Shown: positions 53,810-63,252 of the stretch, piece by piece
Layout of the letters: the number at the start of each line of letters is the position of its first letter
Numbering within the stretch: position 1 is the stretch's first letter
From: Tumebacillus amylolyticus
Lineage (GTDB): Bacteria > Bacillota > Bacilli > Tumebacillales > Tumebacillaceae
DNA: 64,000 nt
Assembly (NCBI RefSeq): GCF_016722965.1
Contig: NZ_JAEQNB010000001.1
Span: 558,001 to 622,000, forward strand
Direction of reading: 5' to 3'
Notes under the pieces: model-generated
The model's input: only the letters and a program-made list of their open reading frames with translations
The model's database searches: none
Told to the model about the DNA's origin: nothing
Translations under genes and position numbers: made by a program

Positions 53810-55279
53810 CTAGTTTTGGGCTTGCGTATGTGTTTTAGACGGCTGTTTTTTCCTAGAAACAACCAATACGATCAAGGCGAACAGAACAAGTGCAAACTGG
53901 GGAATTGCACTTTGCCAAGACGGGAAGAACCCGAGGAAGTCAATGCTCGGCAAGACTGACGTTGTCGTCGACGACAAGGTGCCGGCGAGTTGCAAGCTGT
54001 GCAAGCCGGTACCGGTGAATTTCAGGCAAAGATAGAACACGATGAGACTCGAAACCATGAAGAACGGGCGCATCGGCAACTTGATGCCCACGTAGAACAT
54101 CAGGAACGCAACGATCACGAGGACACCCAGACCGATCACAATGCCCAACAACAGTTGGTTGATGCTGATCTGATTGACCATCCCAATGATGAACAACACG
54201 GTTTCCGTGCCTTCGCGGAAGATGGCGAGGAAGGAAAGCACTCCAAGCGAGATCATGTTTCCTTTGCTGAGTGCGGCCGTACTTTTTTCTTTCATATATT
54301 GGTTCCAGTCCGCGATGTTGGACTTGCTGTGCAACCAGTAGCTCATGTACAGAAGCATGATGGCCGCGACGACTCCTGTCCAACCGGAGATCAGGAAGTT
54401 GTTTTGACCAAAGGCCCCGGACGTGAAGATGTATTTGATGAGAATGGCGAGAACGGCACTTACTGCCAGGCCAGTTAGAACGCCTCCCCAGACCCACCGA
54501 CCACCTGAGCGGTTTTTTTCTTTTTTGACGAAAGCCATCAAGGCGCCTACGACCAGCAAAGCTTCAAGCCCTTCGCGGATCGGAATCATCGCAGCATCCC
54601 ACATGGTGTAGCCTGCTGTGTCGGCGATCGGGGATAAGTATTGAACCATGTTGCCAAGCAAGGTTTCTGCATCGGTCCATTTTTGGTCCGTGATCATGGC
54701 ATTGGCAGTCACCATGTCGCGCTCCGTATCTGCATAGATACCTGCGGATTTGGCGACGACGACACCTTCTACGCTCAGCCAGGAGTCACGAACTTTATTT
54801 ATATTGGTGAGGGCCGTTTGTTGATCTTGATCGTGAACAGACGATTTGGTTTGTTCCAAGAGGGTGATGAATTGTGCGAACGTCATGTTTTGATCGGAGA
54901 TCGTATCCCCTTTGGTAAAGCGTCCCTCCACGTATTGTGCGTTGGCATCGTGTAAGCCTTGCAACGCTTTTACCACGTCATCCTGCTTATTTTGGAGTAA
55001 TGCATAGTCGATTTGTCCCATGTTGGATTCAATCGCTTTGTAGGCTTCACCGGAATCGGATTTGACCGTGTCTTCGAAATCCAACCAGTCTTCGCGGAAT
55101 TGATCGTATTGCTTTTGAGCTTCAGGTAAATTGCCTTGTTGTGCGGATGTTATGGCATGCTCGATGAGTGCTTGTGCCTTTTGGACATGTTCCGATCCTT
55201 CGCTTGCAGCGAATGCGGACAGTGGAGCCAACGCCAGCATGAGGAAAACCATCAGGACCGTTATTGACTTACGGAGCAT
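53810..55279 (-). CDS. efeU: FTR1/EfeU-family high-affinity iron permease with extracellular N-terminal domain
   Basis: 489 aa from the ATG behind AGGAGGTG; a longer upstream frame lacks a site. Signal peptide, a ~230-residue extracytoplasmic helical domain with two W..FE..V repeats, then seven membrane segments with the two iron-binding REGxE motifs (REGLEALL, REGTETVL). Imports ferric iron after oxidation. A Fur-box-like palindrome lies upstream. Confidence 0.92.
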   Translation of the reverse strand: MLRKSITVLMVFLMLALAPLSAFAASEGSEHVQKAQALIEHAITSAQQGNLPEAQKQYDQFREDWLDFEDTVKSDSGEAYKAIESNMGQIDYALLQNKQDDVVKALQGLHDANAQYVEGRFTKGDTISDQNMTFAQFITLLEQTKSSVHDQDQQTALTNINKVRDSWLSVEGVVVAKSAGIYADTERDMVTANAMITDQKWTDAETLLGNMVQYLSPIADTAGYTMWDAAMIPIREGLEALLVVGALMAFVKKEKNRSGGRWVWGGVLTGLAVSAVLAILIKYIFTSGAFGQNNFLISGWTGVVAAIMLLYMSYWLHSKSNIADWNQYMKEKSTAALSKGNMISLGVLSFLAIFREGTETVLFIIGMVNQISINQLLLGIVIGLGVLVIVAFLMFYVGIKLPMRPFFMVSSLIVFYLCLKFTGTGLHSLQLAGTLSSTTTSVLPSIDFLGFFPSWQSAIPQFALVLFALIVLVVSRKKQPSKTHTQAQN

Positions 55280-55312
55280 CGTGCACCTCCTGAAATTTGG
55301 GTTATGTTTAAT

Positions 55313-55330
55313 ATTGAGAATCGTTTTCAT
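55313..55330 (-). promoter_or_regulatory. Fur-box-like operator
   Basis: On the minus strand ATGAAAACGATTCTCAAT, fitting the 7-1-7 Fur pattern (TGAAAAC-G-ATTCTCA), 34 bp before the permease start. Confidence 0.7.
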
Positions 55331-55563
55331 TTGATCTACGGTGACAATTGTATGCGAGGGATCGGTATTCGTCAAGTGTTCTTGTATCAATTGGCACAAA
55401 TGGAGGTACTAGGAGCCTATGACAATAGGAAGAGAATTCTCGTTGATTATCTTCGGAGTATGGGGTTCTTGTGAAGTCATGTGTAAATGTATGGATCGTG
55501 AACCCATCGCGCTTTTTTGATTGCGGTGTATGATACATGTGAATCTATCAGGTGTGTTTGCAT
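55331..55563. other. Intergenic stretch between the iron and arsenic operons
   Basis: No gene seen. With the flanking control elements it separates the divergent efeU and arsR genes by 336 bp. Confidence 0.5.
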
Positions 55564-55592
55564 TTGACACGTCATATAATTATATGTTTATA
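55564..55592 (+). promoter_or_regulatory. ars operon promoter and ArsR operator
   Basis: TTGACA, 17 bp, TTTATA, overlapping the AT-rich inverted sequence CATATAATTATATG (55573-55586) and a following TTATATAA. Confidence 0.7.
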
Positions 55593-55615
55593 TAACGATA
55601 CGAGGTGAGCATACT

Positions 55616-55939
55616 ATGGATCTAGATCTTCAAACGGAGTTCTACAAAGCGATGGGGGACAAAACGCGTCTTAAAATTTTGTCTTTGCTGCGTTCTGAGG
55701 AACTTTGTGTTTGTGAACTTGTCGAGATCGTTCAAATGACACAGCCTGCCGTTTCGCAGCATCTTCGAAAGCTGAAGAACGCCAAATTGGTGAAGGAACG
55801 TCGGGAAGGGCAATGGATCTTTTATGCGTTAGATGGGTCTCCCTATCCATTCTTAGAAGCGATCCTAACCGCCCTTCCGGACTTGAGCGAGAAAATTGAA
55901 GAACTGAAAGAAAAAGGCTTGAAGGTACGTTGCACGTAA
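55616..55939 (+). CDS. arsR: Arsenical-resistance repressor ArsR
   Basis: 107 aa winged-HTH. ELCVCELVEI supplies the vicinal cysteines of classical As(III)-sensing ArsR, and TQPAVSQHLRKLK is the recognition helix. First gene of an operon with DUF47, arsB, an arsI-like gene and arsC. Confidence 0.93.
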   Translation: MDLDLQTEFYKAMGDKTRLKILSLLRSEELCVCELVEIVQMTQPAVSQHLRKLKNAKLVKERREGQWIFYALDGSPYPFLEAILTALPDLSEKIEELKEKGLKVRCT

Positions 55940-55964
55940 AACTCCCATTATAGGAGGAAGAAAC

Positions 55965-56588
55965 ATGCTTGGTTTTTTCAAAAAGAACGAGGAGTTCTTT
56001 GATATGCTGAATCTGTCTGCCTCTAATGTTCATCAAGGGGCAGCCTCTTTTTTGAAGATGCTTCAAGATTTCACAGATGTAGAGCAAAAGTTTGACTACA
56101 TTCAAGAGATTGAACACAAGGGCGATGCAATCACCCGTGAGGTAATCGAGAAAATAAACAAAACAACGATGACCCCGATTGATCGGGAGGATATCTCGGC
56201 CATCGCATTTACGCTGGATGAGATTCTAGACCGTATCACGGCCGTAGCAGATCGATGCTTGCTCTATCGAATTGGGACCCCAACCCCTCAACTCGTGGCG
56301 TTGGCTAAGCTGTCTACGGAGGCAACCAGTGAGTTGGTCAAAATGATCGAAGCACTTCGCCACTTGAAGTACAATGCGATCAAAGAACCGATAATGCGTG
56401 TAAAACAGTTGGAGAAGGAAGCGGACAAAATCTATCGTCATTCGGTTGCCGAATTGCTGAACGATGAGAGTCGCAACCCAATTGAAATTCTGAAGTGGAA
56501 AGAGATTTACGAGAAGATGGAGGACGGTCTTGACTTCTGTGAGGATGTCTCCAACCTTGTTGAAGGCGTCATCATTAAGCATCAGTAG
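55965..56588 (+). CDS. DUF47-family (PhoU-like) protein in an ars operon
   Basis: 207 aa, all-helical, behind [23 protein letters not shown] and [13 protein letters not shown] are the two E/D-rich PhoU/DUF47 metal-binding signatures. These proteins normally accompany PiT phosphate transporters; here the gene stands between arsR and arsB, 28 bp before arsB. It may tune arsenate/phosphate handling or ArsB. Inference. Confidence 0.88.
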   Translation: MLGFFKKNEEFFDMLNLSASNVHQGAASFLKMLQDFTDVEQKFDYIQEIEHKGDAITREVIEKINKTTMTPIDREDISAIAFTLDEILDRITAVADRCLLYRIGTPTPQLVALAKLSTEATSELVKMIEALRHLKYNAIKEPIMRVKQLEKEADKIYRHSVAELLNDESRNPIEILKWKEIYEKMEDGLDFCEDVSNLVEGVIIKHQ

Positions 56589-56616
56589 CTCGTCATCTGG
56601 AAGGAGTGTTTACTAC

Positions 56617-57918
56617 ATGTCATCAATGGCATGGATCGCGGTGGCCATCTTCGTAATTACTTTGGTGTTTGTCATCTGGCAACCCAAAGGGCTCTCGATC
56701 GGCTGGTCGGCTATCGGTGGAGCGGTACTTGCTCTCCTGTTCGGAGTTGTCAGTTTTGGAGATGTGTGGACGGTTACCGGGATTGTTTGGAATGCGACGC
56801 TCGCGTTTGTGGCGATCATTTTGATTTCGCTACTTCTGGACGAAATCGGATTTTTTGAATGGTCTGCGCTGCATATGGCACGGCTTGCAAAGGGCAATGG
56901 CCGAAGGATGTTCGTGTATGTTGTGTTACTTGGGGCCGCGGTTGCAGCGCTGTTCGCCAACGACGGGGCTGCCCTGATCCTGACCCCAATCGTCTTAGCG
57001 CAGGTTCGGGCACTCAAATTACCTGACAAGATGATTTTCCCGTTTATCCTTGCTTCCGGGTTCATCGCAGATACCACATCGCTTCCTCTGGTAGTCAGTA
57101 ACTTGGTCAACATCGTGTCAGCCGACTATTTCGGAATTGGTTTTGTAGAGTACGCAAGTCGCATGATCATTCCGAATTTCTTTTCTCTTTTAGCAAGTTT
57201 GATCGTACTGTACCTGTTCTTCCGCAAAGATATTCCGAAAACGTATGACTTGGCACAACTGAAAAAGCCACATGAAGCGATCAAAGAGAAGAAGTTGTTC
57301 CGACTTTCGTGGGTCATTTTAGGTATCTTGCTGGTGGGTTATCTATTTAGTGAGGCGTTCGGTATCCGTGTCTCGATCGTGGCGGGTGTCGCGGCGTTGA
57401 TCTTCTTACTTGCAGCTCGCCAAAGCAAGGGCATCGAGACCCTACGCGTGGTCAAGGAGGCTCCGTGGACGGTCGTGGTCTTCTCGATCGGGATGTATGT
57501 TGTCGTCTATGGACTTCGAAATGTGGGCTTGACCGATCTACTGGGGCAACTCATCCAAGCAGCGGCCGACAAAGGGTTGTTCGTTGCAACGCTTTGGATG
57601 GGCTTCCTTTCGGCGGTGCTGTCCTCCATCATGAACAACATGCCTACCGTTATGATCGATGCCCTAGCGATCAAAGGTACGACCGCAACAGGCGTGGTGC
57701 AAGAATCGCTCGTATATGCCAATGTTATCGGGTGTGATCTGGGTCCGAAGATCACACCGATTGGTTCCCTCGCCACTTTACTTTGGCTGCACGTCTTGTC
57801 CCGTAAAGGTGTGGTCATTACTTGGGGACAATACTTCCGTAACGGGATATTGTTGACAATCCCTACCCTGTTCCTTACTCTCGTAGGGCTATATCTCTGG
57901 CTGAGCCTTATCCACTAA
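56617..57918 (+). CDS. arsB: Arsenite efflux permease ArsB
   Basis: 433 aa from the ATG behind AAGGAGTG. About 12 membrane segments; strongly ArsB-like regions include [33 protein letters not shown] and [15 protein letters not shown]. It exports arsenite or antimonite using the proton gradient. No arsA is present. Confidence 0.95.
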   Translation: MSSMAWIAVAIFVITLVFVIWQPKGLSIGWSAIGGAVLALLFGVVSFGDVWTVTGIVWNATLAFVAIILISLLLDEIGFFEWSALHMARLAKGNGRRMFVYVVLLGAAVAALFANDGAALILTPIVLAQVRALKLPDKMIFPFILASGFIADTTSLPLVVSNLVNIVSADYFGIGFVEYASRMIIPNFFSLLASLIVLYLFFRKDIPKTYDLAQLKKPHEAIKEKKLFRLSWVILGILLVGYLFSEAFGIRVSIVAGVAALIFLLAARQSKGIETLRVVKEAPWTVVVFSIGMYVVVYGLRNVGLTDLLGQLIQAAADKGLFVATLWMGFLSAVLSSIMNNMPTVMIDALAIKGTTATGVVQESLVYANVIGCDLGPKITPIGSLATLLWLHVLSRKGVVITWGQYFRNGILLTIPTLFLTLVGLYLWLSLIH

Positions 57919-57937
57919 ACCGAAAAGGATGACTACC

Positions 57938-58390
57938 ATGACTACATTCAGAATGCACGTCGCCATCAACGTAACGGAATTGGAGGCGTCCCTTTCGTTT
58001 TACCGCGCAATGTTTGGTGCAGAGCCGACGAAGGTCAAAGAGAATTATGCGAAGTTTGAGTTGAACAACCCGCCGCTTCATTTTTCCATGAACGTGCGTC
58101 CGTACGAGAAAAATGGGGCTCTGAATCATCTAGGCTTCCAAGTCGAGAACACCGAGGCCGTTCACGCCATGAAGGAGCGTTTCCAAGCAGCTGGTCTCGT
58201 CCCGATCGACGAAATGAACACCACGTGCTGTTACGCCGTTCAGGATAAAATCTGGGTCCATGATCCGGAGGGTAACGCGTGGGAGGTATTCTACACGCGG
58301 GAAGACTCTGAATTCGAATCAGCCGGTGAAGCGGCTGTTGCAGGTGTATGCTGTGCTCCTGCTCCAGTTGATCTCATTAACTTGGATTAG
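57938..58390 (+). CDS. arsI: ArsI/CadI-like vicinal-oxygen-chelate protein
   Basis: 150 aa, VOC (glyoxalase) fold. It has the TTCCYAVQDKIW segment whose vicinal cysteines bind trivalent organoarsenicals in ArsI, and the metal ligands fit (HVAINV, LNHLGFQV, WEVFY). A further CC lies near the C-terminus. ArsI cleaves methyl- or phenyl-As bonds; the cadmium-induced CadI proteins look alike, so activity is inferred from the ars context. Confidence 0.85.
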   Translation: MTTFRMHVAINVTELEASLSFYRAMFGAEPTKVKENYAKFELNNPPLHFSMNVRPYEKNGALNHLGFQVENTEAVHAMKERFQAAGLVPIDEMNTTCCYAVQDKIWVHDPEGNAWEVFYTREDSEFESAGEAAVAGVCCAPAPVDLINLD

Positions 58391-58417
58391 TCTCCACACA
58401 CAAAAGGAGGGCTTAAC

Positions 58418-58843
58418 ATGACGAACAACAAAAAAACCATCTATTTTTTATGCACAGGGAATTCCTGCCGCAGCCAAATGGCAGAGGGCTTTGGTAAAAA
58501 GCACCTCGGCGACCGTTTTGAAGTCTACAGTGCAGGGATCGAAGCGCATGGTCTGAATCCGAATGCAGTGAAAGCCATGGCAGAAAAGGGGATCGATATC
58601 TCCGAGCAAACCTCCGATATCATCAACCCGGAGATCTTGAACGAGGCGGATTATGTTGTAACTCTTTGTGGGGATGCCAACGACAAGTGTCCGATGACCC
58701 CTCCGCATGTTAACCGCGCTCATTGGGGCTTCGATGATCCGGCGAAAGCAACCGGCACTGATGAAGAGAAATGGGCAGTATTCCAACGTGTACGTGACGA
58801 CATCGAAGATCGCATCAAGCGTTTTGCAGAACAAGGTGAGTAA
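58418..58843 (+). CDS. arsC: Arsenate reductase (thioredoxin-coupled)
   Basis: 141 aa, low-molecular-weight phosphatase fold. P-loop CTGNSCRSQ with catalytic Cys12, and the redox pair in CGDANDKCP (residues ~84 and 91). It reduces As(V) to As(III) for export by ArsB. AAAGGAGGG precedes the ATG. Confidence 0.96.
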   Translation: MTNNKKTIYFLCTGNSCRSQMAEGFGKKHLGDRFEVYSAGIEAHGLNPNAVKAMAEKGIDISEQTSDIINPEILNEADYVVTLCGDANDKCPMTPPHVNRAHWGFDDPAKATGTDEEKWAVFQRVRDDIEDRIKRFAEQGE

Positions 58844-58845
58844 GG

Positions 58846-58878
58846 AAAAGGCCCTCGTAAATGAGGGCCTTTTCTTTT
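58846..58878 (+). terminator. Terminator of the ars operon
   Basis: AAAAGGCCCTC/GAGGGCCTTTT stem with T-rich tail. Confidence 0.9.
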
Positions 58879-58971
58879 TGTAGTTGATCTGGGCTGTAAA
58901 GGTACCCGAAACCATAGCTTTACATTGCCTTAATATAATACCTTGTTCCTATATCTCAAAATAACAACAAC

Positions 58972-59640
58972 ATGACGAAACAAGCATTGGGTCTTGCATT
59001 CATCGCAACTTTGAGTGCAAGTTTGCTGGCCGGTTGCGGCAGTGATAACAAACAAATTGCAAAGCCATGTCAAGCTGGTGGGAATAACAACAATTCTTCG
59101 CAACAAGCAACCAGCCTCACCGGAGCGGGCTCCACGTTCGTTTATCCGTTTTTCCTATGGTGGCTTGAACAACTTGCAGATTAACTATCAATCCATCGGC
59201 TTCGGTGGTGGCAGTAAGCTGCTCACTGAACAAACCGTTGACTTTGGTACTTCTGACATACCGATGATCACACAAGAGTAGGATGTAGCTTCGAAAACGG
59301 GCGGGGAAGTCGTGCAAGTGCCTGTGACTCTTAGGGCAGATACAATGTTCCGGAAGTCAAAGACAAGAAGTATGAAGTGATTGTGCGAGGCAATCGAGTT
59401 GAGTTAATGCCCAAAGAATTCAATTTGATCTATTATATGGCCCAAAAAATCGGGAAGCCGCTAAGTCGAAATCATCTCTTGGACAAAATCTGGGGATTGA
59501 GATACGAAGCAGACTCCAGGTCAGTGGACGTTCACATCTCTCATTTACTCGACAAGATAGAACTCGATCCCAAAAAAACCGAGTATATAAAAACTATTCG
59601 AGGGATTGGGTACAAACTGGTTGCATCGCAAGAAGATTGA
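58972..59640 (+). pseudogene. Decayed pstS fused to a phoB-like C-terminal fragment
   Basis: The first part reads a lipoprotein signal (SLLAGCGSDN) and TGAGSTFVYPF, then after frame changes INYQSIGFGGGSKLL and TVDFGTSDIPM, all PstS segments. In-frame stops follow. From ~59350 the sequence switches to a PhoB/OmpR winged-helix domain (LMPKEFNLIYYMAQ ... GIGYKLV). Neither gene is complete. Confidence 0.85.
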
Positions 59641-59826
59641 TGATTAGAGTACCAAAGTTGAGCCTTCGCGACCTTTGGAAGCAAGTCCCTTCGAATCTGT
59701 GGTCTACGATTCATAGAGCCTTTCTGGTTCTCTTGGGGTCGGATCTCAAGGAAAGCAAGTGCATCATAAAAACTAGAAAAAGGCCCCATCGGGGGCCTTT
59801 TTACATATAGGATGGCGTATTATTCT
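59641..59826. other. Post-remnant spacer, possibly a kinase stump
   Basis: An ATG overlapping the end of the phoB fragment (ATGATTAGAG) opens a frame with a Trp-rich start but no recognisable kinase domain. It ends at a terminator. Confidence 0.35.
59776..59803. terminator. Terminator (bidirectional)
   Basis: AAAAAGGCCCC/GGGGCCTTTTT. Confidence 0.85.
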
Positions 59827-60024
59827 TTATTTTTCGGACAGACCGAACTTGAAATTCTGCAGCTCTTTAAGCACAGCGTCGTGCTTATTCGCCTCAGTGA
59901 TTTTTTCTTCAGCTAGGGCGATTTCCCGTTCATTGCTCAGTACTCTGATTCTTCCTTTCACATACAACATCATATAAAACCAACAGGTTGCGATACCAAG
60001 AATAATTCCAATTAGAAATCCCAT
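59827..60024 (-). CDS. Small membrane protein with coiled tail (65 aa)
   Basis: ATG 60024 with AAAGGGTG upstream. Membrane segment (residues 2-25) followed by a charged helical tail (EREIALAEEKITEAN). AT-rich promoter in front. No family recognised. Confidence 0.5.
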   Translation of the reverse strand: MGFLIGIILGIATCWFYMMLYVKGRIRVLSNEREIALAEEKITEANKHDAVLKELQNFKFGLSEK

Positions 60025-60141
60025 AGAAGATAAACACCCTTTCACATGGGGATGTAATGTAGTGGTGTATATTTATATAATCATATTCTTATTTTTATGT
60101 CAAGAATTGCGAGCATGTGACTTAGAATCTGAAACATCTTG

Positions 60142-60180
60142 AAAGCGGCCGGTATACCTTCGGGTTGTCGGCCGCTTTTT
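60142..60180 (+). terminator. Hairpin with T-run upstream of the arsR-like gene
   Basis: AAAGCGGCCG/CGGCCGCTTT stem, T-run, 70 bp before the arsR-like start; could terminate or attenuate. Confidence 0.7.
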
Positions 60181-60253
60181 CTTGCGTTTTGCGTAGGAAG
60201 GACATACAATGACATCAACAACGTATAAAAAGATTTTGATTTGAGGTGAGATT

Positions 60254-60589
60254 ATGAAGGAGCTTCCGATCTTCGAAGAAGGATCCGATATGTATGAAAG
60301 GTATGAAGCGAAATTCAAGGCTCTAGCCGATGCCAGAAGGTTGCGTATCATGAGCTTGCTCGTGAAACACGGCAAGGTGTGTGTATGTGACTTGGCGATG
60401 ATGCTCGACATGCCTCAATCGAAACTTTCTTACCATTTAAAGATTCTGTTGGATCAAAACTTGATCCTAGTCGATACACGAGGCAAATGGAACGACTACC
60501 AGATTAACTTGAACGAAGTCAACCATATTCTATCGGAAGAACTTTGCTGTCTCTTTCGACTAGACCGCATGATGGATGATAACAAATGA
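60254..60589 (+). CDS. ArsR-family regulator
   Basis: 111 aa, start behind GAGGTGAG. Winged HTH (MPQSKLSYHLKIL) with KVCVCDLA providing an As(III)-type cysteine pair, and another CC near the C-terminus. Convergent with the MFS-flavoprotein operon; its targets could be that operon or the ars operon upstream. Confidence 0.85.
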   Translation: MKELPIFEEGSDMYERYEAKFKALADARRLRIMSLLVKHGKVCVCDLAMMLDMPQSKLSYHLKILLDQNLILVDTRGKWNDYQINLNEVNHILSEELCCLFRLDRMMDDNK

Positions 60590-60617
60590 TGCTGACGGCT
60601 TCGAGTACCTGTGCCCC

Positions 60618-60649
60618 CTTTGTGATGTCTCATCACAAGGTTTTTTTTT
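60618..60649 (+). terminator. Terminator after the second arsR-like gene
   Basis: TTGTGATG-TCT-CATCACAA stem with nine T. Confidence 0.85.
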
Positions 60650-61835
60650 GTGGACGGATTTTGTACCAACACACTGCAAGAATGACAAGCAACAAGGACG
60701 CGCCGTGATACGCGAGCGAATCGCCGAGTTGGAACGCAAGGAAGGGGCCAAGTGCTGCTCCAAAATCGACAAGGAACGAGTAAGTGCTCATGGTGCCCAT
60801 GTTTGATCTGGCGGAGGCCATATCGGATGCGATGGCATCCATCAAGGTGGTTAACAGCGTGGCAGTTAGCTGAACGAAAAGCAATACACCAAACCACAGT
60901 AGACGAGGTAAGGGGGAAGGGATGAACCAAAACAAGATTGCCGCCAGCACGAGAGAGATGAGGAAATAAGGCATGCGTCCTCTTGGACCATCTGATAGAA
61001 ATCCTATGCGTGGAGCAACAAATGGCTCCCAGCCCCAGCGCAACGCTTGTAGGAAACCCGCCAAGGAGGAGGCTTCGATGGTCACTCCCAGCAGTAGGAA
61101 CCCCTCAGGTAGATTTTGTTGGATCGTCAAGCTCAAGGTTGAAGCAAGTACGCCTTGATAGATGTAGGCAAGAAGCATACCACTCCCCAACATCAGGAGC
61201 CAGGATTTATCTTTCCAATTCTCAGCGATCCCCCCAAGGAGCGTGGGGGTCCGTTGCTGGTTGTTAAGAATAGTATTGGAAGATGACGACCGGAATACCA
61301 ACGGAATCGCTACGACAGTAAGTAGAGCAAACAGGAGTGATACGTTTCTCATACCGAACTTTTCAACTGCAAAACTCCCAACGAGCATGCCGATCAGACT
61401 GCCCAGACGATACAGGCCGTTGTACATCCCCATCAAATAGCCGCGGTTCACTGAAGTAGAGGAGTTGACGATGGAGAAATAGGAACCCAATCGTAAAAGT
61501 GACCAGGAAGCTCCCCATAAACAACGACAAATCAACCATGCGACGAACCCCTTTCCAAGTCCGTAACCAGCTGTCGTTATACCTGCAATCACGATGGCAA
61601 TCGCCATTCCTGTCCGCAAGCTAATCCGTTGATAAAGCCATGTGACAAATGGATTTAATGGCAAGCGCACAAACCGATTGACAGACAAGAGCAGGCCCAC
61701 TTCAAATAAGGAAGTGAGCCCGCCATCTCTCCAGTGGATTGGCAGTACAACGTAAAGCATCGAGTCACCGAACAAACAAATGGCTGTGATCAGCGCAATC
61801 GTGACAACGTCTCGTCTTCCTTGATTGTTCATCAT
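60633..61835 (-). CDS. MFS transporter
   Basis: 400 aa with 12 membrane segments in two halves. No substrate signature recognised. ATG overlaps the stop of the flavoprotein gene, so the two are coupled; with an ArsR-type gene adjacent, an arsenical or related toxic compound is a reasonable guess. Confidence 0.88.
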   Translation of the reverse strand: MMNNQGRRDVVTIALITAICLFGDSMLYVVLPIHWRDGGLTSLFEVGLLLSVNRFVRLPLNPFVTWLYQRISLRTGMAIAIVIAGITTAGYGLGKGFVAWLICRCLWGASWSLLRLGSYFSIVNSSTSVNRGYLMGMYNGLYRLGSLIGMLVGSFAVEKFGMRNVSLLFALLTVVAIPLVFRSSSSNTILNNQQRTPTLLGGIAENWKDKSWLLMLGSGMLLAYIYQGVLASTLSLTIQQNLPEGFLLLGVTIEASSLAGFLQALRWGWEPFVAPRIGFLSDGPRGRMPYFLISLVLAAILFWFIPSPLPRLLWFGVLLFVQLTATLLTTLMDAIASDMASARSNMGTMSTYSFLVDFGAALGPFLAFQLGDSLAYHGASLLLVILAVCWYKIRPQKKTL

Positions 61836-63001
61836 ATGTTTGCGCTTCGAACCGGCTGTCTTTTTAGTAAATGAGGAATGATCGTAAGAGCGGTCTTTTT
61901 CAATCCCAAAATGAAACGGAACGTTGGGCCGTGACTGTGTGAGGAAAGCGGTCCTGCAAAGTATAGCCCTGAGAGATTGGACTGAAAATGTTCATCCACT
62001 TTGGGGAACTGTTCGAAGCGATCCTCCCGTTCAATCTGCTCACGAAGTTCTTGATTCAAGAAAGGAACCCGGTCCAAGTTGATATGGAATCCTGTTGCAG
62101 AAATTATATGATCAAATTCCCGTGATTCTCCGGTTGACATATCGATTTTAGCTCTTCCATCTAAGGTCAGTGAAACACTAGTAATTTGCACCCCACCAAG
62201 TTCAGGAACTTTTCCCTCTACATAGGGACGAAGGAAATGAGCCACGCTGCCAGGGGAGTGACCCCATTCCTGAGACTTCTGTTCGATTGGAAGTTCGTAG
62301 AATATATTGCCCAATTCCCGCAAGTCAATCTCTGATTGATAGCTGCCACCATAGTTGGCATGGTCGCGACGATAGAGTAACTCCGATTCGGCCCCAGCAA
62401 TGTGGAGCAACCCCGCGGCTTCCCAAGCGCTTTGTCCGCTGCCAAGCACCGCTACCTTCTGCCCTTGGAACTTGTTGAAGTCCGTGTAGCCCGAAGGGTG
62501 AGAGAAAACAGACGATGGTAGAGCGTTGAGTATCTCCGGAACGTATTTGTAATGTTCAACACCGGTTGCAACGATTACGTTGCGTGCGTAGAAGACCGAA
62601 CCGGTTTCAGTTTGTACACGGTACTCCATGTTGTCAGTCAGCTCGACTTGATGGATCAGCTTCGGAGTGAACTCCACTCCTGCCTTTTCAGCAAACCATA
62701 TACCGTATTGGACAAACGTCGTTCGGGGTAGTGGCGTTATGATCTCTGTCTCTGTCTCGTCTGCAAAACGGTGAATGGTCCATTCATCCTTCGGATCAGA
62801 GAAACTGACAAAATCATGCGGGGTACGGATGAACATGTTTTGTGGCATCTGATTCTTCCAAAAGTCCATGGGGTAGCCGAAAAGTTTATAGTTCAAGTCG
62901 TTGGCTACAGCATGCGCTGCAAGCGAAATTCCGAACGGGCCGGCACCGATGATGATAACGTCGAGGGTGTCCTTTTCTGTATGGGTTCGTTTGATGGGCA
63001 T
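61832..63001 (-). CDS. FAD/NAD(P)-dependent monooxygenase-like flavoprotein
   Basis: 389 aa from the ATG 9 bases after GAGAGG. FAD-binding Rossmann motif GAGPFGISLAAHA (near residue 20) and a second nucleotide-binding motif LGSGQSAWEAA (near 180), with ATGVEHYKY and ATGFHINL, as in flavin-containing/Baeyer-Villiger-like monooxygenases. May oxidise the compound exported by the MFS partner. ArsO-type function is possible but unproven. Confidence 0.85.
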   Translation of the reverse strand: MPIKRTHTEKDTLDVIIIGAGPFGISLAAHAVANDLNYKLFGYPMDFWKNQMPQNMFIRTPHDFVSFSDPKDEWTIHRFADETETEIITPLPRTTFVQYGIWFAEKAGVEFTPKLIHQVELTDNMEYRVQTETGSVFYARNVIVATGVEHYKYVPEILNALPSSVFSHPSGYTDFNKFQGQKVAVLGSGQSAWEAAGLLHIAGAESELLYRRDHANYGGSYQSEIDLRELGNIFYELPIEQKSQEWGHSPGSVAHFLRPYVEGKVPELGGVQITSVSLTLDGRAKIDMSTGESREFDHIISATGFHINLDRVPFLNQELREQIEREDRFEQFPKVDEHFQSNLSGLYFAGPLSSHSHGPTFRFILGLKKTALTIIPHLLKRQPVRSANI

Positions 63002-63252
63002 TGTACTCATCCTCTCTAATGGGTTTCAAATCAATATTTTTTGATGCATAGCTGTTGTTGACAGTATACGGAAAGTTGTTCCATTTTGCAATAACCCATC
63101 AAGAAAAATTGTTATGAGAATTTTCTCAGCCCTCCCTAGCGCAAAATGGTGTGACCAAGGACACAAAACGAACATATGTACTTCTCAACATTATGAACAT
63201 CATTCATAATAGATTCTGTGCGTATGGACAATTAATTGAGTGAGGTGCTTTC

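Noticed and set aside
52973-53959. 328-aa plus-strand frame antisense to the iron lipoprotein
   Set aside because: Composition is the artefact of the complement (many F, G and V); the minus-strand frame has a clear lipobox and repeats.
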